In this document: one piece after another, positions 12,721 to 24,064 of the stretch | Numbering within the stretch: position 1 is the stretch's first letter | Layout: every line of letters begins with the position of its first letter | DNA from: Cylicocyclus nassatus | Taxonomy: Eukaryota; Nematoda; Chromadorea; Rhabditida; Strongylidae | NCBI GenBank assembly: GCA_958299035.1 | Contig: CATQJL010000001.1 | Span: 105,099,661-105,163,660 of the forward strand | DNA length: 64,000 nucleotides | Reading direction: 5' to 3' | The notes under the pieces: model-generated | Databases searched by the model: none | Seen by the model: only the letters and a program-made list of their open reading frames with translations | Told to the model about the DNA's origin: nothing | Made by a program: the position numbers and the translations under genes

Positions 12721-13319
12721 GAAGAAAGCATCTGGCATGTCTGATAAAAGGGTTCTGGGTACCAAGAGGTGGTCGCCGCAAAACTAGTGTGCGGGTACGT
12801 CGCTGAAGCTTTGCGCGAATAGCATGCGCCGGTACTACGCTACAATATCTATTTTACCGTGTAATATAGCGAAGTAAAGGTGGGTAGACAGATCAGTCGC
12901 TTGCAAGATCTTTGGGGTAAATCTATAAGCAAGCTTCGATGTGTCTTAGCCTGCATTTGTCACAACTGATGGTGCAGTCGGCCGTTTTCCCAATGAAGAC
13001 GTGTACTGAGGTGCTTTGTCAGGAAGTGCGGATAGCGCAGCGCCAGTAAGGGGTGCCACTGAGCTGTGAGAGGTACAAATTCCACGTGAATCCACGTGCT
13101 TCGCAAGTGCTCGCTTGCTCCTTTCATGTTATTGAATAATCTCTCAATCACTCAGTTATACGACAGAAATAGAGAATGGCATGTAAATGAACTTGGGAGA
13201 TACTCAAGAAGATCCAAGATACTGTAAAACATGCATGAAACAATTATGTCTTTAGTTTATGCAGTATGAACTTGTATTAGCCATGATGCCAGACGGTACT
13301 GAACCCTGCCCGTCACTAT
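12721..13319. other. No gene recognised
   Basis: No domain-bearing frame and no clear repeat structure. Confidence 0.45.
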
Positions 13320-14158
13320 TCACGTGCTCATCAGACCAAAAACCTCTTTTATGTAAAAATGATAACTCTTTCAACCTTTATGGGAGGATGATCATTGATT
13401 ATCCATTGTGATGTATGAACCAGCAGATACTGAGATCAAATGTTTAATGCAAGCGAGAATTGCGAATACTGGAAAACCTAACAGTAAACTTATGGCACTC
13501 GCAGAAACATTTTGTTTACACTTTTACACCCTAAGGGATTTCAACAAATCAGTTCCATTCAAGGAACAACATTAAACACAAGAGTTCTGTTTTGAGATTG
13601 CAAGAGTATGATCAGCGGTGTCAAACTGCTGTAAATACTCAAAAATAGTTGTCTTTTCTAGACGATTTCAGAAGCGGGGCACCAAGTTTTTTGAAAGGTC
13701 AGGCATTTCTGGGCCTATGAGCTAATCCATGTTACAGAAAGATAAGGAGTTTGAACGGTATTGAGTTAAATAACAATTTTCCAATGGACATGTTTTCTTG
13801 GTAGTTCGCTTTAATTTCAAGCCATTTCGAAAAACTGCGAGAAAGATTTTGCTCCGTGTGCAATTTATCAAAATCTTAAAAATCCGCTAAAAAAAGATCG
13901 GGCATAACGGCAAAATGTGAAAAGATGGGTTCGAAATTTTGTTAAAATTTATCAATACATATTCCATCTATTTAGCGTTTGATATGTGACCTTCATTTTG
14001 TCCATATCATCTCTGTTTTCTACAGGTGCAGCTCATGTTCTTAAATTTATGCTACCACCTAAACCTTTTTCAATGATTATTTTGTTTTTAAGTCTTCTTC
14101 AGCTTTATTTGAATAATCCATATAACCTCTAAAGCTGTCTACATTGGTTCCACTGATG
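13320..14158 (+). repeat. Duplicated 5' flank of CAP copy 2
   Basis: Counterpart of 2690-3030 and 4260-4407 upstream of copy 1. The proximal part ('tgctaccacctaa', 'gaataatccatat') is also present upstream of copy 4 at 30150-30240. It contrasts with the copy 1 flank, which was split by a foldback insertion. Confidence 0.55.
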
Positions 14159-14165
14159 TATAAAT
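14159..14165 (+). promoter_or_regulatory. TATA box of CAP copy 2
   Basis: TATAAAT 26 nt before the ATG at 14192, in the conserved upstream block shared with copies 1 and 4. Confidence 0.6.
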
Positions 14166-14191
14166 AGCAAATTGACCCCATAGTCATAGAA

Positions 14192-17100
14192 ATGATCGCC
14201 TCCGTTAACTTGTTCACTGGGGTGAGTTTCAGAAATAGATTGTCAAAAAAAACATCAAATGTTTACGCACTGTTGTTACGATTTTCTTGAAATTTTTACA
14301 TTGTATTATCTCGAATTTGCTCCTCAGTCTCAAGTTTTTGAGCTGTTTAGGCCATCCTTCTTGCGCTGACTGCTTGCAGTGCAGCTATCTATCGGGAGAA
14401 ACGAGCAAGTAAGTTTTGCTCCCAACTTTCTTTGCTCCTTTTCTCCATAAATAGACACTTTTTTCAGCATATTACTGCTCAAACAACGGAATGACAGACG
14501 CCATCCGAGATCAAATCCTCAACTATCACAATGCGGCTCGTCTGAGAGTGGCTAGAGGAGTGGAACCAAACAATGTCGGATATCTGAATCCAGCGAAAAA
14601 TATGTATAGATTGGTGAGTACTCAAGAGATCTATTATAAAAGCTGTGGTTCCAGTAGCCTCCGCAATTGGTACAAAAAAAAGACTCTAAATGGTAATGTT
14701 TTGTGCTCAGTTTTGAAACCGTGAAATTAGTTATTGGCAAAAATCGCTAAAATTGTCTATAATCCATCTCCTTTAGTTGAGTTTCTTTGCAACATAATAC
14801 GTTTTTTAAACCATTTGGACATGGAAACAATGGGTGTTAAAAAAACTTTTAGGATTGGGACTGTGACATGGAGCGGCAAGCACAAGCCGCCATTGCTTCT
14901 TGCCCAAGCACCCTGGAAACTTGGTCCAATATGGCACAGAATCTCCAGTGGTAAGTATAAAACGTTTCCAGTCTATAACCCAAACAAGATCTGCATAACT
15001 GCCGTTTGCTAGTGCTAGGTCGTTCCGAAAGTCTGTTTTTTTTTTCAGCCTATCAAAAACGCGCGAAATAAAGGCAACGCCTCAAACTACGTATCGTCGC
15101 AACGTTTCTTGCTCTTTTTAGCAGTGTCGTGTTCCTGTGCTAGTCATTCTTGTGGTTACTAGAATAATAAGTGGATCATGTCTTGATCTTTTTCAATTCC
15201 TCTTTTTGAACTCGTGCAAGCTTGAATGGCAATCAAATAGCTTGGACAAAATGCAATTCAGTGCAATTTATTGAAACCTATAGCTGCCTTTACAAAATAT
15301 TTGCAATTATAATATTTGCGAAATATTTGCAATTACAATTTTTCTCTGATGCTATCAAATTCCACTTTTAATCATACCGATACTTGTATGACCTCAAAGG
15401 GCGCATAATTTTGTTTCCAAGCAGCTTTTTTCCCTCTTTCTGATAGGCATTTTTCTTCAATTCATGGAGTCCTTAGCGATAAAATTGTCATAACCTTGAT
15501 TTTGAACTCGTCCCGATCTGCACCTGTAGAATGCGAAATCTGTTGTCTCGAAGCAGTAAATGCTCATTTGCATTGTAAAGTTAATGCATAATCATAATGG
15601 ACTTTTGAAATCTCAAATTTCAAAGATTTGGTAGTTTTGGAGCGTTTGTGTTTTTTGCGAATCCGCAAAAATGAAAATTTTTAGAAAAGTTGTCTTGAAA
15701 AATGCTGAAAAGCCAGTTGGAGTGCCAAAAAATTGCATTGCCTTGCACTTTGCCTACGCTATCTGTTTTCTATCATATTTTTCCTGAAAGTCAAAAATGA
15801 AGATTGTTGACGTGGTAAAAAAATGGTGGATCGGAAATTTCGGCGATTATTTCTATAATCACAAGAGTAGCCAGAGCGGACATGACTGCTGAAAAGGAAC
15901 AAAAGCTGGGTAGAAAAGTTTTTGAAACGTTGGTCTGCCTTCATTTCACGAAATTTTATAGCAAGTTGCAATACGAAAAAAAATTTGAAACTTTTTATCA
16001 GCACTTTTCTACCATTTAAAACATATTTCAAGAGCTCTGGTCCATTTTTTAAACCATCTATAGATCCGAGTTTGGACTGAATCACTTGTTACATTACCTG
16101 AAATCATTTTTGGTTCCATAAATTGTTGGAAAGCGAAAGTTTTTAACTAGCCATTACAGTAATTCACAAAAATCTGTAAAATTGTAACGTTTGTGAAATT
16201 TTTTACGGCGACAGAATTCTTGCACGCTCGAACTCACTGTCCCACTTTCCTTTTCAAGTGTTTCCAGAAGAAAATTTGCATTTGAGGTACACCAGCAGTG
16301 GTTCGTTTTCCGATCCAGCCACACAAATAAATTCTGCGCTGAATACGTGGTGGGGAGCAGCGAGGCAGTACGGGGTCACCGATTCGAAGAACAGATACAG
16401 GAATAGTAATCTCTATAGCTTTGCCAATGTAAGTGCCAATTTAAGGGTAGTCCAAGAATATTTGTTCATGAGTTTTTTCCAGATGGTTTTCCCTGAAACA
16501 ACAAAAATTGGTTGCGCCTACAGGATTTGTCCCGGTGCCACAAATACCATGACCATCACCTGCCTATACAATGGAATGTCAGTTATCTATCACTCGTGTG
16601 AATAATATGAATAATGCAGTTTATTTCAGTGGCTATTTTACAAATCAAGTGATGTGGGAAACCGGATCAGCCTGTGTAACTGGTGCAGATTGTACCACAT
16701 ATCCCTATTCCGGTTGTTCTGGTGGTCTCTGTATCAAAGGACCGGATGTACAAGGTTTGCTGAAGCTTGGATGGATCATACTGAAACTTTGGAATCCACC
16801 TTTTCTCTGTAGTTTCTCCAAATAGGCAATTTGGCATAAGTGGTATGATTGATACGAAAATAGATAGGCTTTTTACACTTATAGAAGTATTGTTCTGAGT
16901 ACTTTCGAAAATTGAAAAATTAGGTGAAAATACTGAGTCGATTGCTACCTGAAAAATTCCAGACACCAACTACATCTGCCCCAACAACTATGGAATGACA
17001 GACGCGGTTAGGCAGAGGGTTTTGTCTCTTCACAATAGCTACAGGTACAAACAACAATTCAAAAATCTGAAAAGCACAAAATTCACTCAAGTGTATTTCT

Positions 17101-17830
17101 AATATAGATCGCACGCGGACTAGAGCCTGACGCCCTAGGAGGATATGCTCCTAGAGCCTCGAAAATGCTCAAAATGGTAAACTGGTTCATCGCTACCAAG
17201 CTCATTGTTAGTAGCCTTCATTTTTGATTCAAGTTTTATGATTGCTCAGTAGAAGCAAGTGCCATAAGGAACGCTAACAAATGTGTCTACGCGCATTCCA
17301 CCGATGCGGAACGACCAAATCTCGGAGAAAATATTTGGTTCACCACTGCGCAAAATTTTGACAAAGTCAAAGCTGCCACCCAGGTAAAATGAACCGGATA
17401 CTCTCCATAAGATAACCAACCTTACTAGTTAGGCTTCGCAATATTGGTGGGACGAACTGGAAGAATATGGAATAGGTCCGTCAAATAACCTTACTCTCGC
17501 GATTTGGAACAGGCCTAATGACGTCGGTCACTACACCCAGGTAATATTAATCTTCTATAGAGATTCTATACAAAAGTCAATTTACTGCTTACAGATGGCT
17601 TGGGATACTAGCTACAGGCTTGGATGTGCTGTAACATCCTGTTCCGGCTTTACCTATGTCGTCTGTCAGTATGGACCAGGGTAAGCCCCGGTAGTTTCAC
17701 AAACAGGATTATCCTATCTTTTTCCAGGGGTAATTACTTCAACAACCTAATCTACACAATCGGCAACCCATGCACTGGATGTGGATCGTATACATGCAGT
17801 ACAACCGAAGGATTATGCAATGTTGTTTGA
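14192..17830 (+). pseudogene. Two-domain CAP/SCP-TAPS gene, copy 2, frameshifted in exon 9
   Basis: Same 13-exon structure as copy 1: 14192-14221, 14351-14408, 14468-14613, 14853-14950, 16287-16428, 16483-16577, 16630-16754, 16963-17044, 17108-17176, 17234-17383, 17433-17540, 17595-17680, 17728-17830. All phases fit except exon 9, which is 69 nt where copies 1 and 4 have 76. Seven bases (aagtctt in copy 4) are missing directly after the acceptor-proximal 'atc', shifting the frame into TAG a few codons later. As read, the product would keep the signal peptide, CAP domain 1 and hinge but lose CAP domain 2. The downstream exons still encode HNSYR, GHYTQMAW and CQYGP without decay, so the lesion is recent or a sequence error. 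Exon 6 uses a weak donor (GTCAGT). Intron 4 is 1.3 kb. A natural single-CAP secreted product cannot be excluded. Confidence 0.8.
15008..16250. other. Unidentified insertion in CAP copy 2 intron 4
   Basis: The corresponding intron is about 250 nt in copies 1 and 4. The extra AT-rich DNA starts near 'gctaggtcgttccgaaagtct', which resembles mariner-type ends, but I could not find a matching right end. A 108-codon minus-strand frame (15759-16085) has no recognised domain. Confidence 0.4.
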
Positions 17831-18335
17831 ACTTTTATTATGCAACGATAAACATTTTCAAACTTTATGAGGAGTACATAGCGTCCGTATAGGCAGGGGC
17901 CATAAGCAGGCATGAAAAGTTACACTAAAACTTATTGTCAAAAGTTCCAAGAGCCACTTTTACATCCAGGGTGCTCCACATGAAAATTGACGCAAAAAAA
18001 TGCTACACTGCATCGAAAAAAATCAAGTTTCAAACTATCAACTTTTTCTGATACCCATAAGTTTCTGCATAAGATGTTGTTAACCTGATTCAAAACTTGC
18101 TCTTCTGACTTAGGTATACGCATTTGATTTATTTTGTGAATTTGCTAAGAGCGCGCTGCCATTTTCAGCATGCTGCTTTCAACAGATTTTCCCCATTTGA
18201 CAAGTTCTGGAAAGAGTAAATTATGAGCTTTTTATTATAGCAGCGTCCAACAGCAGGTTGCTGAATTCCGGCTAAAAACACTTGAATTTCGCAGCACAAA
18301 CATATTTCCAACAATACTTGCCTTATTCGGAAATA
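17831..18335 (+). repeat. 3' flank of CAP copy 2, duplicated at 32850-33355
   Basis: Both flanks share 'gcaNgggccataag', 'gtatacgcatttg' and a long block around 'cagcatgctgctttNaacagatt' ending at 'ccttattcgga'. A mariner-like MITE follows immediately after the shared block at copy 2 only, so its insertion post-dates the duplication. Confidence 0.75.
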
Positions 18336-19245
18336 CTAGGTTGATGCAAAACCAATGGCCGATTTGCGAATTCTCACTTTGACGTGCTATAACTTTCTAA
18401 AAGATCCACATTTCTGAATGCGGCAAAGACCCCCAGAAGCAGCAAACCTTCCGCAATACAGCGCATACTCATCTATACTCAAACCATAAACGGGAAGAGA
18501 AATACGGACTAAAAGACAAAAAAGGTTCTTCTGCTAGAACCTTGTTTTTGACAATTCTCAACTTCCTTCAAAGTTTCTTAGTATGAATGATAAGTGGCCT
18601 ATCTTGTAGCCGCAAGCCAGTAGTACAAGATGCAATAAAAAGAAATCGGACAAAAAAGTTTGCGAGAAAGAATAAAATTGAAATTCAAAATTTCTCAGTT
18701 TTTTCAACATTTTTTCAGTGTGCCTCAAAGTCCGGAATATAGAATTTTCTGATTTTCTACGTAGTGAACAGATAGATGTTTTTGCAAAAACTGCTAATAA
18801 ATGCCCTAGCCCTACGCTTACAGAATAGAGCAAAGCTTCGGCGACTGACTTCTTCATAAGAAAATTATGGGTCATAAAATGACCGCAACAGCTACGCATA
18901 TTTAGACTCCGATATGTCAGTCTGGATAGCTTTAAAGAATGCAGTTAAGTATGCATAATGTAGAAAATTTCTATTACATACATTAGCTAAATTTTTGAAG
19001 AAATCCCATTGATACGCGTTTGAATTCTGGCCGGAAAAATGAATGCAATGAAATTCTGGATTTGGATGCTGTTATTTGAAGCTCAGTAACTTTATAACAC
19101 ATGAGAATGAGGGCCCGTTTTAAGCACCTTTAGATAGAGCATGAAAACAGCTTCGCGATGGGATACTACTATTGTAAAGAAGAAGTATTGATGGAAAAAG
19201 TCGCAAAGGCTTGGAAAATCGGCCATCATTTTTGCACCAACCTAG
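18336..19245. mobile_element. Mariner-like foldback MITE, copy B
   Basis: CTAGGTTGATGCAAAA at the left and the inverted TTTTGCACCAACCTAG at the right, TA on both flanks. GCCGATTT/AAATCGGCC continues the arms. The paralogous site downstream of copy 4 (near 33345) lacks it. It has no transposase. Confidence 0.8.
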
Positions 19246-20101
19246 TATATCCAAGATGCAGAGTTTGTCCAAGGAACTGTATTGAATGCTAATTCGATTT
19301 CTGTGATCTTACTGTGATTTATCGTTTTTTTTGTAAAATGTATTGCAATTGTAAGAATTTATTATCAACGTTGTTTTCCACAAGAGTTCTTACAGAATGC
19401 CTGCCTGATAACCTATCAAGAAAAACCCGAACGTCAAAGTGTTTCTAATTAATGTGCCATATACAAGCTGAGCTCCTCTTTTTTCTGATGGCAGCAAAGC
19501 AGCTAACGGAAAGTGCTCCTTTTGAGACCTTTCCTAAATTTAGAAGCGCGTCGTCTCAGACTTGGTTTCGTAGCAATAGACGACTAGCTTAACATCTATT
19601 TATTTCTTTCTCTCCCTTTGATTGGAGTTAGCGTTACAAAATAACGACTGAACCATGCATTATTGTATGCAAAGTCCTTTCCCACTACTTTGAGAGTTTC
19701 AATGTGAACAAAAATTCGACACAAACAATCAACACATACTGTTGCAAGAAGCGGAATATCGACTTGCTGCAATGAATGGAAAAAGCGTATACAAAAATGC
19801 GGACATTGGAAGGCCTCTATGCAGCAGATACTAGGCACTCGAGAAGAAGTTCAGGCTTTGAATGACTAATAATAATGAGGAATAATTATAATCATGATCG
19901 TAATGTACGTTATGGATTCTATCTTCTCTGGAAAGGCGAATAACACTAGACTTATTTCAAGTGGTGATGAACAAAGCTCAGCAAGGGTGGCGCTTTCACA
20001 CGCTTGATATCGTATTTAAGGGGGAAGCAAAAGTGAAATCGTAACTTCTTAAAGCGGAGGGCGAGGTACTCGGATCTGACAAATTATTAGCAAGCACAAC
20101 C
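19246..20101. other. No gene recognised
   Basis: AT-rich spacer. An 80-codon minus frame at 19596-19838 is Cys-rich by chance composition and shows no family pattern. Confidence 0.4.
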
Positions 20102-20730
20102 CTACTTACGAGGGAAGTACTTTCAATGGCCGTGGCCTTTTGATATGAGATGCATATTATCTGAAGCAGCTTCGGACGCTGATTCCCAAAAGGCTTTCCT
20201 TTTCTGCGGAACGCCCTTCTGAAGAGAGTTATGGAGGCCTGAAAATCCTATTTGGGGGCGCCCTTTGAGTTTCAGAGCGATGCTAAGTGCGTCGGTGGTA
20301 CAGTGGTGTAACCTTTGTACATATTTTTTTGGGGAGAAAACCAAATCAAGAAGCAGGCGTTTTGACAGAAAATTTTTTCCTTAGTTCACATTTGCCAAAA
20401 GTATTACAGTAAGTGATTGCAGACGAATTAGAGTGGTTTTTAAACTCACATTCAAAGTGCAAAAGGTTCGCTCTGCACCGGATTCGAACCACCGACCTTT
20501 CGCCTTCAATGCCAACAACTAACCATTACACCACTGTACCACCGACGCACTTAGCACCGCTCTGAAACTCAAAGGAGCCCCAAAATAGGATCAGGCCTCC
20601 ATAACTCTCTTCAGAAGGGCGTTCCGCAGAAAAGGAAAGCATGTTTGGAATCAACGTTCGAAGCTGCTTCAGATAATGTGCATCTCATATCAAAAGGCCA
20701 CGGCCATTGAAAGTACTTCCCTCGTTAGTA
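20102..20730. repeat. tRNA-headed foldback element, copy A
   Basis: Two inverted arms of about 200-230 bp (20102-20330 and 20500-20730) start from ACGAGGGAAGTACTTTC and share 'tggccttttgatatgagatg', 'cttttctgcggaacgccc' and 'ggcctccataactc'. Related arms occur at 26505-27212, 37640-38373 and 48039-48506, defining one family. Near the centre each arm passes into tRNA-like sequence. Confidence 0.8.
20466..20551 (-). repeat. tRNA-like region (A and B boxes) in foldback copy A
   Basis: The minus strand reads an A-box-like TGGTGTAATGGTTAG and a perfect-consensus B box GGTTCGAATCC with about 30 nt between. The acceptor stem does not close, so this is a pol III-promoter-bearing tRNA relic and not a tRNA gene. 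The opposite arm (20297-20325) retains only the A-box side. Confidence 0.6.
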
Positions 20731-21109
20731 AGGCCGATTTTGAGGCTTCAACGTTTCTCACCAGTAACAGGTAAATAAGCACGTTACAAACACGATACAG
20801 AATGAACTTGTGTGCGCAGGATTCGCAACGTGTCAAAACATGATGCTTGTGCGCAAAAAAAAAACAAACAGGTGTTTGTTTACAGCGACTAAGCAATTTA
20901 GAGCCATCAAATTTGGTGTGTAGCTTCATGACGATGATGAAAAGAAAAGCATGAAAAATTATGAAAAAATCATGTGACTGAGAGGAGTTGTAAGTGTTTT
21001 TCTAAGTTAGGTTGCTCTCGCGCAATTTGGGAGCACCCTGAAGTTGCGCGAGACCAAACAAAGTCATGATTTAACCACTTCTTCACATAATTCTTCGGAA
21101 ATTTTTATA

Positions 21110-22100
21110 CAGGGTGTCCCAAAAAAATGTATCGAACGTTTGATCGTTAATATCTCTCTTCCCAAGAAGTCTTTTGCCTTGCTTCAGGTACCATTTTGTA
21201 GAGCTGGCTTCAACTTAGATTTGCATTATAGAACGAATCACCCATCTTTCTTTATTACTGTAGGATTACGGTAGAAACTTGAAACACATGGTGTCAATGT
21301 GAAAAAAGCTGCCGTTTCAAAAATTTTCAAAAAATTGTGAAAACTTGTGTATTAGGGTTTTTATAGACGCTGAGTTCAATACTCAATTATTCACAAGATT
21401 GCGAAGCTTTTTAAAGGGTGTAACCGCACTTTCTAGAAACATTGAAAAAATGGCCGCTACTTCTTACGTGGCATAACTCTTCAATGAAGCATCATAATAA
21501 ATTGGGAACTTTACAGTTATAATCAGCAACTCTAATTAGCCTGGTGTAAAAGTGTTCGGGCTGTTTTGTTTCCTTTCTGGAGCAAAATATGGCCTTTCAT
21601 TGCTTAAAGGCAGCGGACAGGCAAAATGGACCCCTGTCAGATTTTGGTAGTTTCGGGTAGTGGACCCCCCAAGTACACCGTAGCCCCAACCCCACATTCC
21701 AATTCATGCGCTAAGTCCTGAAAAAAACGCTTCAAAACTCCACCAGCCCCGCCCACTTGCATTGAGTGGGCGTTATTGGTGGAAGTTTGAAGCGCTTTTT
21801 TCAGGACTTAGCGCATCAATTGGAAGTTGGGGTTGGGGCTACGGTGTACTTGGGGGGTCCACTACCCGAAACTACCAAAATCTGACAGGGGTCCATTTTG
21901 CCTGTCCACTGCCTTTAAAACTCTCTTTGAAACTTCTACCGTAATCCTACAGTAATGAAGAGAAATGAGTGATTCGTTCTATAATGCAAATCTAAGTTGA
22001 AGCCAGCTCTACAGATTGGTATCTGAAGCAAGAGAAAAGACTTCTTGGGAAGAGAGATATTAACGATCAAACGTTTGATACATTTTTTTGGGACACCCTG
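21110..22100. mobile_element. TA-target foldback MITE (CAGGGTGTCCC ends), best copy
   Basis: Ends CAGGGTGTCCCAAAAAAATG and its inverted copy, flanked by TATA. Arms of about 170 bp match almost base for base (21110-21285 against 21930-22100). It hosts a complete TTAA palindrome (21604-21918). Degenerate relatives are at 3395-4221, 34040-34781, 41380-42476 and 9045-9140. No transposase frame. Confidence 0.85.
21604..21918. mobile_element. TTAA-target palindromic MITE, nested, copy 1
   Basis: TTAA on each end, then AAGGCAG...CTGCCTT termini. The 315 bp are nearly one perfect hairpin (left and right halves pair over about 150 bp, with a small GCCCACTTGC/GAGTGGGC centre). It lies inside the CAGGGTG element, so it arrived later. 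Confidence 0.85.
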
Positions 22101-22521
22101 TATAAATCTATTCTTCAGTTTAAGGCTCTACCTATGAGTACTTAATTACCCCAAGTTTCGACCTCTTTGCTTTGCTACGACACTTAAACATAAAAAAGCC
22201 TTCTTCTTTTCCGCCTTCTGTTGTTCTATCCCTAATTTTCTGGATTTTTTTCAGTTTTATCCACTCATCAATCGCTGCAGATTATAAGCCGTACTTCCAC
22301 AAATCCACAACTGTTTATTCGTAAATGCAATGTCAAAGGGGACCTCGTTTCCAAGATTCTCAAGTACCACCTCGTGCCGGACCCTGGTGATGAATGGAGC
22401 TGGAATTTTCATGAATTCTCATGGAAATTTGAATGTTTGCAGTTTCAAATGTTTGCAGTTACAAAAACAATCGGAACATCCAACTTTTAATCAGCCAAAT
22501 ATTGATAACTAAATCTGGCTA

Positions 22522-22566
22522 TCTTATACATAAAGCTGAATGTCTGTTTGTATGTCTGTCTGTATG

Positions 22567-22597
<31 letters not shown>

Positions 22598-23037
22598 GTG
22601 TGTGCGTATGTTCCGAATAGAAAATTCCATTTCTGAACCGATCCGGACCAAACTTGGCACACATACACTTCGAGCCCCGGCGGGTGTCATAGGCTACTTT
22701 TCGTCATTGATCGATATCGATTTTATCGATTTTTTGCAAAATTTGACCTACGGGGCTGGGAGTTTGCACAGGGGCAGTCGAGCATGGGGATTCCGAATAC
22801 AATATTGGTTTTCAAGATTATCGACTACTTTTATCGATTTTACCGATTTTTTTGCAAGGTTTGAGCTACGGGCTGGGAGTTTGCACAGGGGGTAAGTGTG
22901 CATGCTGATTTCGAAAACAAGGAACGGGAAATGAAGTGTAGAAGTGGGCACAGAAAAAGCTGTGCAGGGATAGGGATGAGAACTTTATCACAACGTTTAG
23001 ACAGGGTCAGGCGGAGCCGGGTAGGTAAGCCAGCTAG
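22522..23037 (+). mobile_element. Helitron-like element 1 (non-autonomous)
   Basis: Starts TCTTATACATAAAGCTGAATG and ends CTAG, inserted between A (22521) and T (23038), with a GC-rich GGCGGAGCCGGG segment about 20 nt before the end. These are the terminal features of Helitrons. The interior has a (TATG)n microsatellite, the block 'ccatttctgaaccgatc' and repeated ATCGATTTTATCGATTTTTTGCAAA segments. No Rep/helicase frame. Confidence 0.7.
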
Positions 23038-23215
23038 TAACTAATAAAACTAAATTATGCTATTCTTCACGTAAATGTTATGATTATTCAGTCAAAGAAA
23101 AATTATGCAGATGATTGAATATATACGAAGACGATTTCCTCCCCAAAAAACCAAACACTCTGTGCAAAACTTTCTAGTTTATCCACCAATGGATAAACTT
23201 GCAGCAGTCACTGCA

Positions 23216-23961
23216 TCTTATATATGAAGCTGAATGTCTGTTTGTATGTATGTATGTATGTATGTCTGTCTGTCTGTCTGTCTGTATGTCTGTGTGTACG
23301 TATGTTCCGAATAGAAAATTCCATTTCTGAACCGATCGGGACCAAACTTGGCACACATACACTTCGGGCCCCGGCGGGAGTCATAGGCTACTTTTCGTAT
23401 CGATCGATATCGATTTTATCGATTTTTTGCAAAATTTGAGCTACGGGGTTGGGAGTTGGCACAGGGGGGTAAGTGAGCATGGGGATTCCGAATACAATAT
23501 TAGTTTTTAAAATCGTGCATTACTTTTATCGATTTTATCGATTTTTTTGCAAAGTTTGAGCTACGGGGCTGGGATTTGGCACAGGGGGGGGGGGGTAATC
23601 GAGCATGCTGATCACCCCCGTGGGTGATCAGCATGCTCGTTTACACCCCCCCCCCTGCCAAATTCCAGCCCCTAGCTCAAATTTTGCAAAAAAATCGACA
23701 AAATCGATAAAAGTAATGCACGGTTTCGAAAACTAACATTGTATTCGTAATCAGCATGCTCGATTACCCCCCTGTGCCAAATCCCAGCCCCCTAGCTCCA
23801 ATTTTGCAAAAAATCGATAAAATCGACATCAATCGATAACGAAAAGTGGACTGTGACACCCGCCGGGGCCCGAAGTGTATGTGTGCCAAGTTTGGTTCGG
23901 ATCGGTTAAGAAATGGAATTTTCTATTCGGAACATACGGCGGAGCCGAGTATGCCAGCTAG
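23216..23961. mobile_element. Helitron-like element 2 containing an internal inverted copy
   Basis: Starts TCTTATATATGAAGC at an A/TC junction and ends CCAGCTAG before T. From about 23310 to 23600 the sequence matches element 1; from 23600 to 23940 it is the reverse complement of the same unit, meeting at GGGTGATCAGCATGC/GCATGCTGATCACCC. The result is a ~600-bp hairpin. (TATG)/(TCTG) microsatellite lies near the 5' end. Confidence 0.7.
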
Positions 23962-24064
23962 TTGCTCATATAGCAGAAGTCGAACTGTACTTTCTGACCT
24001 AACAATCAGCAACAAAGAGGACGCTCTGAATCCTTAGCCAAACAACGCCCTATGAAAATTCAAT

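Noticed and set aside
20463..20551. Possible tRNA gene (good B box)
   Set aside because: The acceptor stem does not pair and the segment is embedded symmetrically in a foldback repeat.
22548..22700. Open frames of alternating Tyr/Val/Cys/Met
   Set aside because: They translate a (TATG)n microsatellite at the Helitron-like 5' end.
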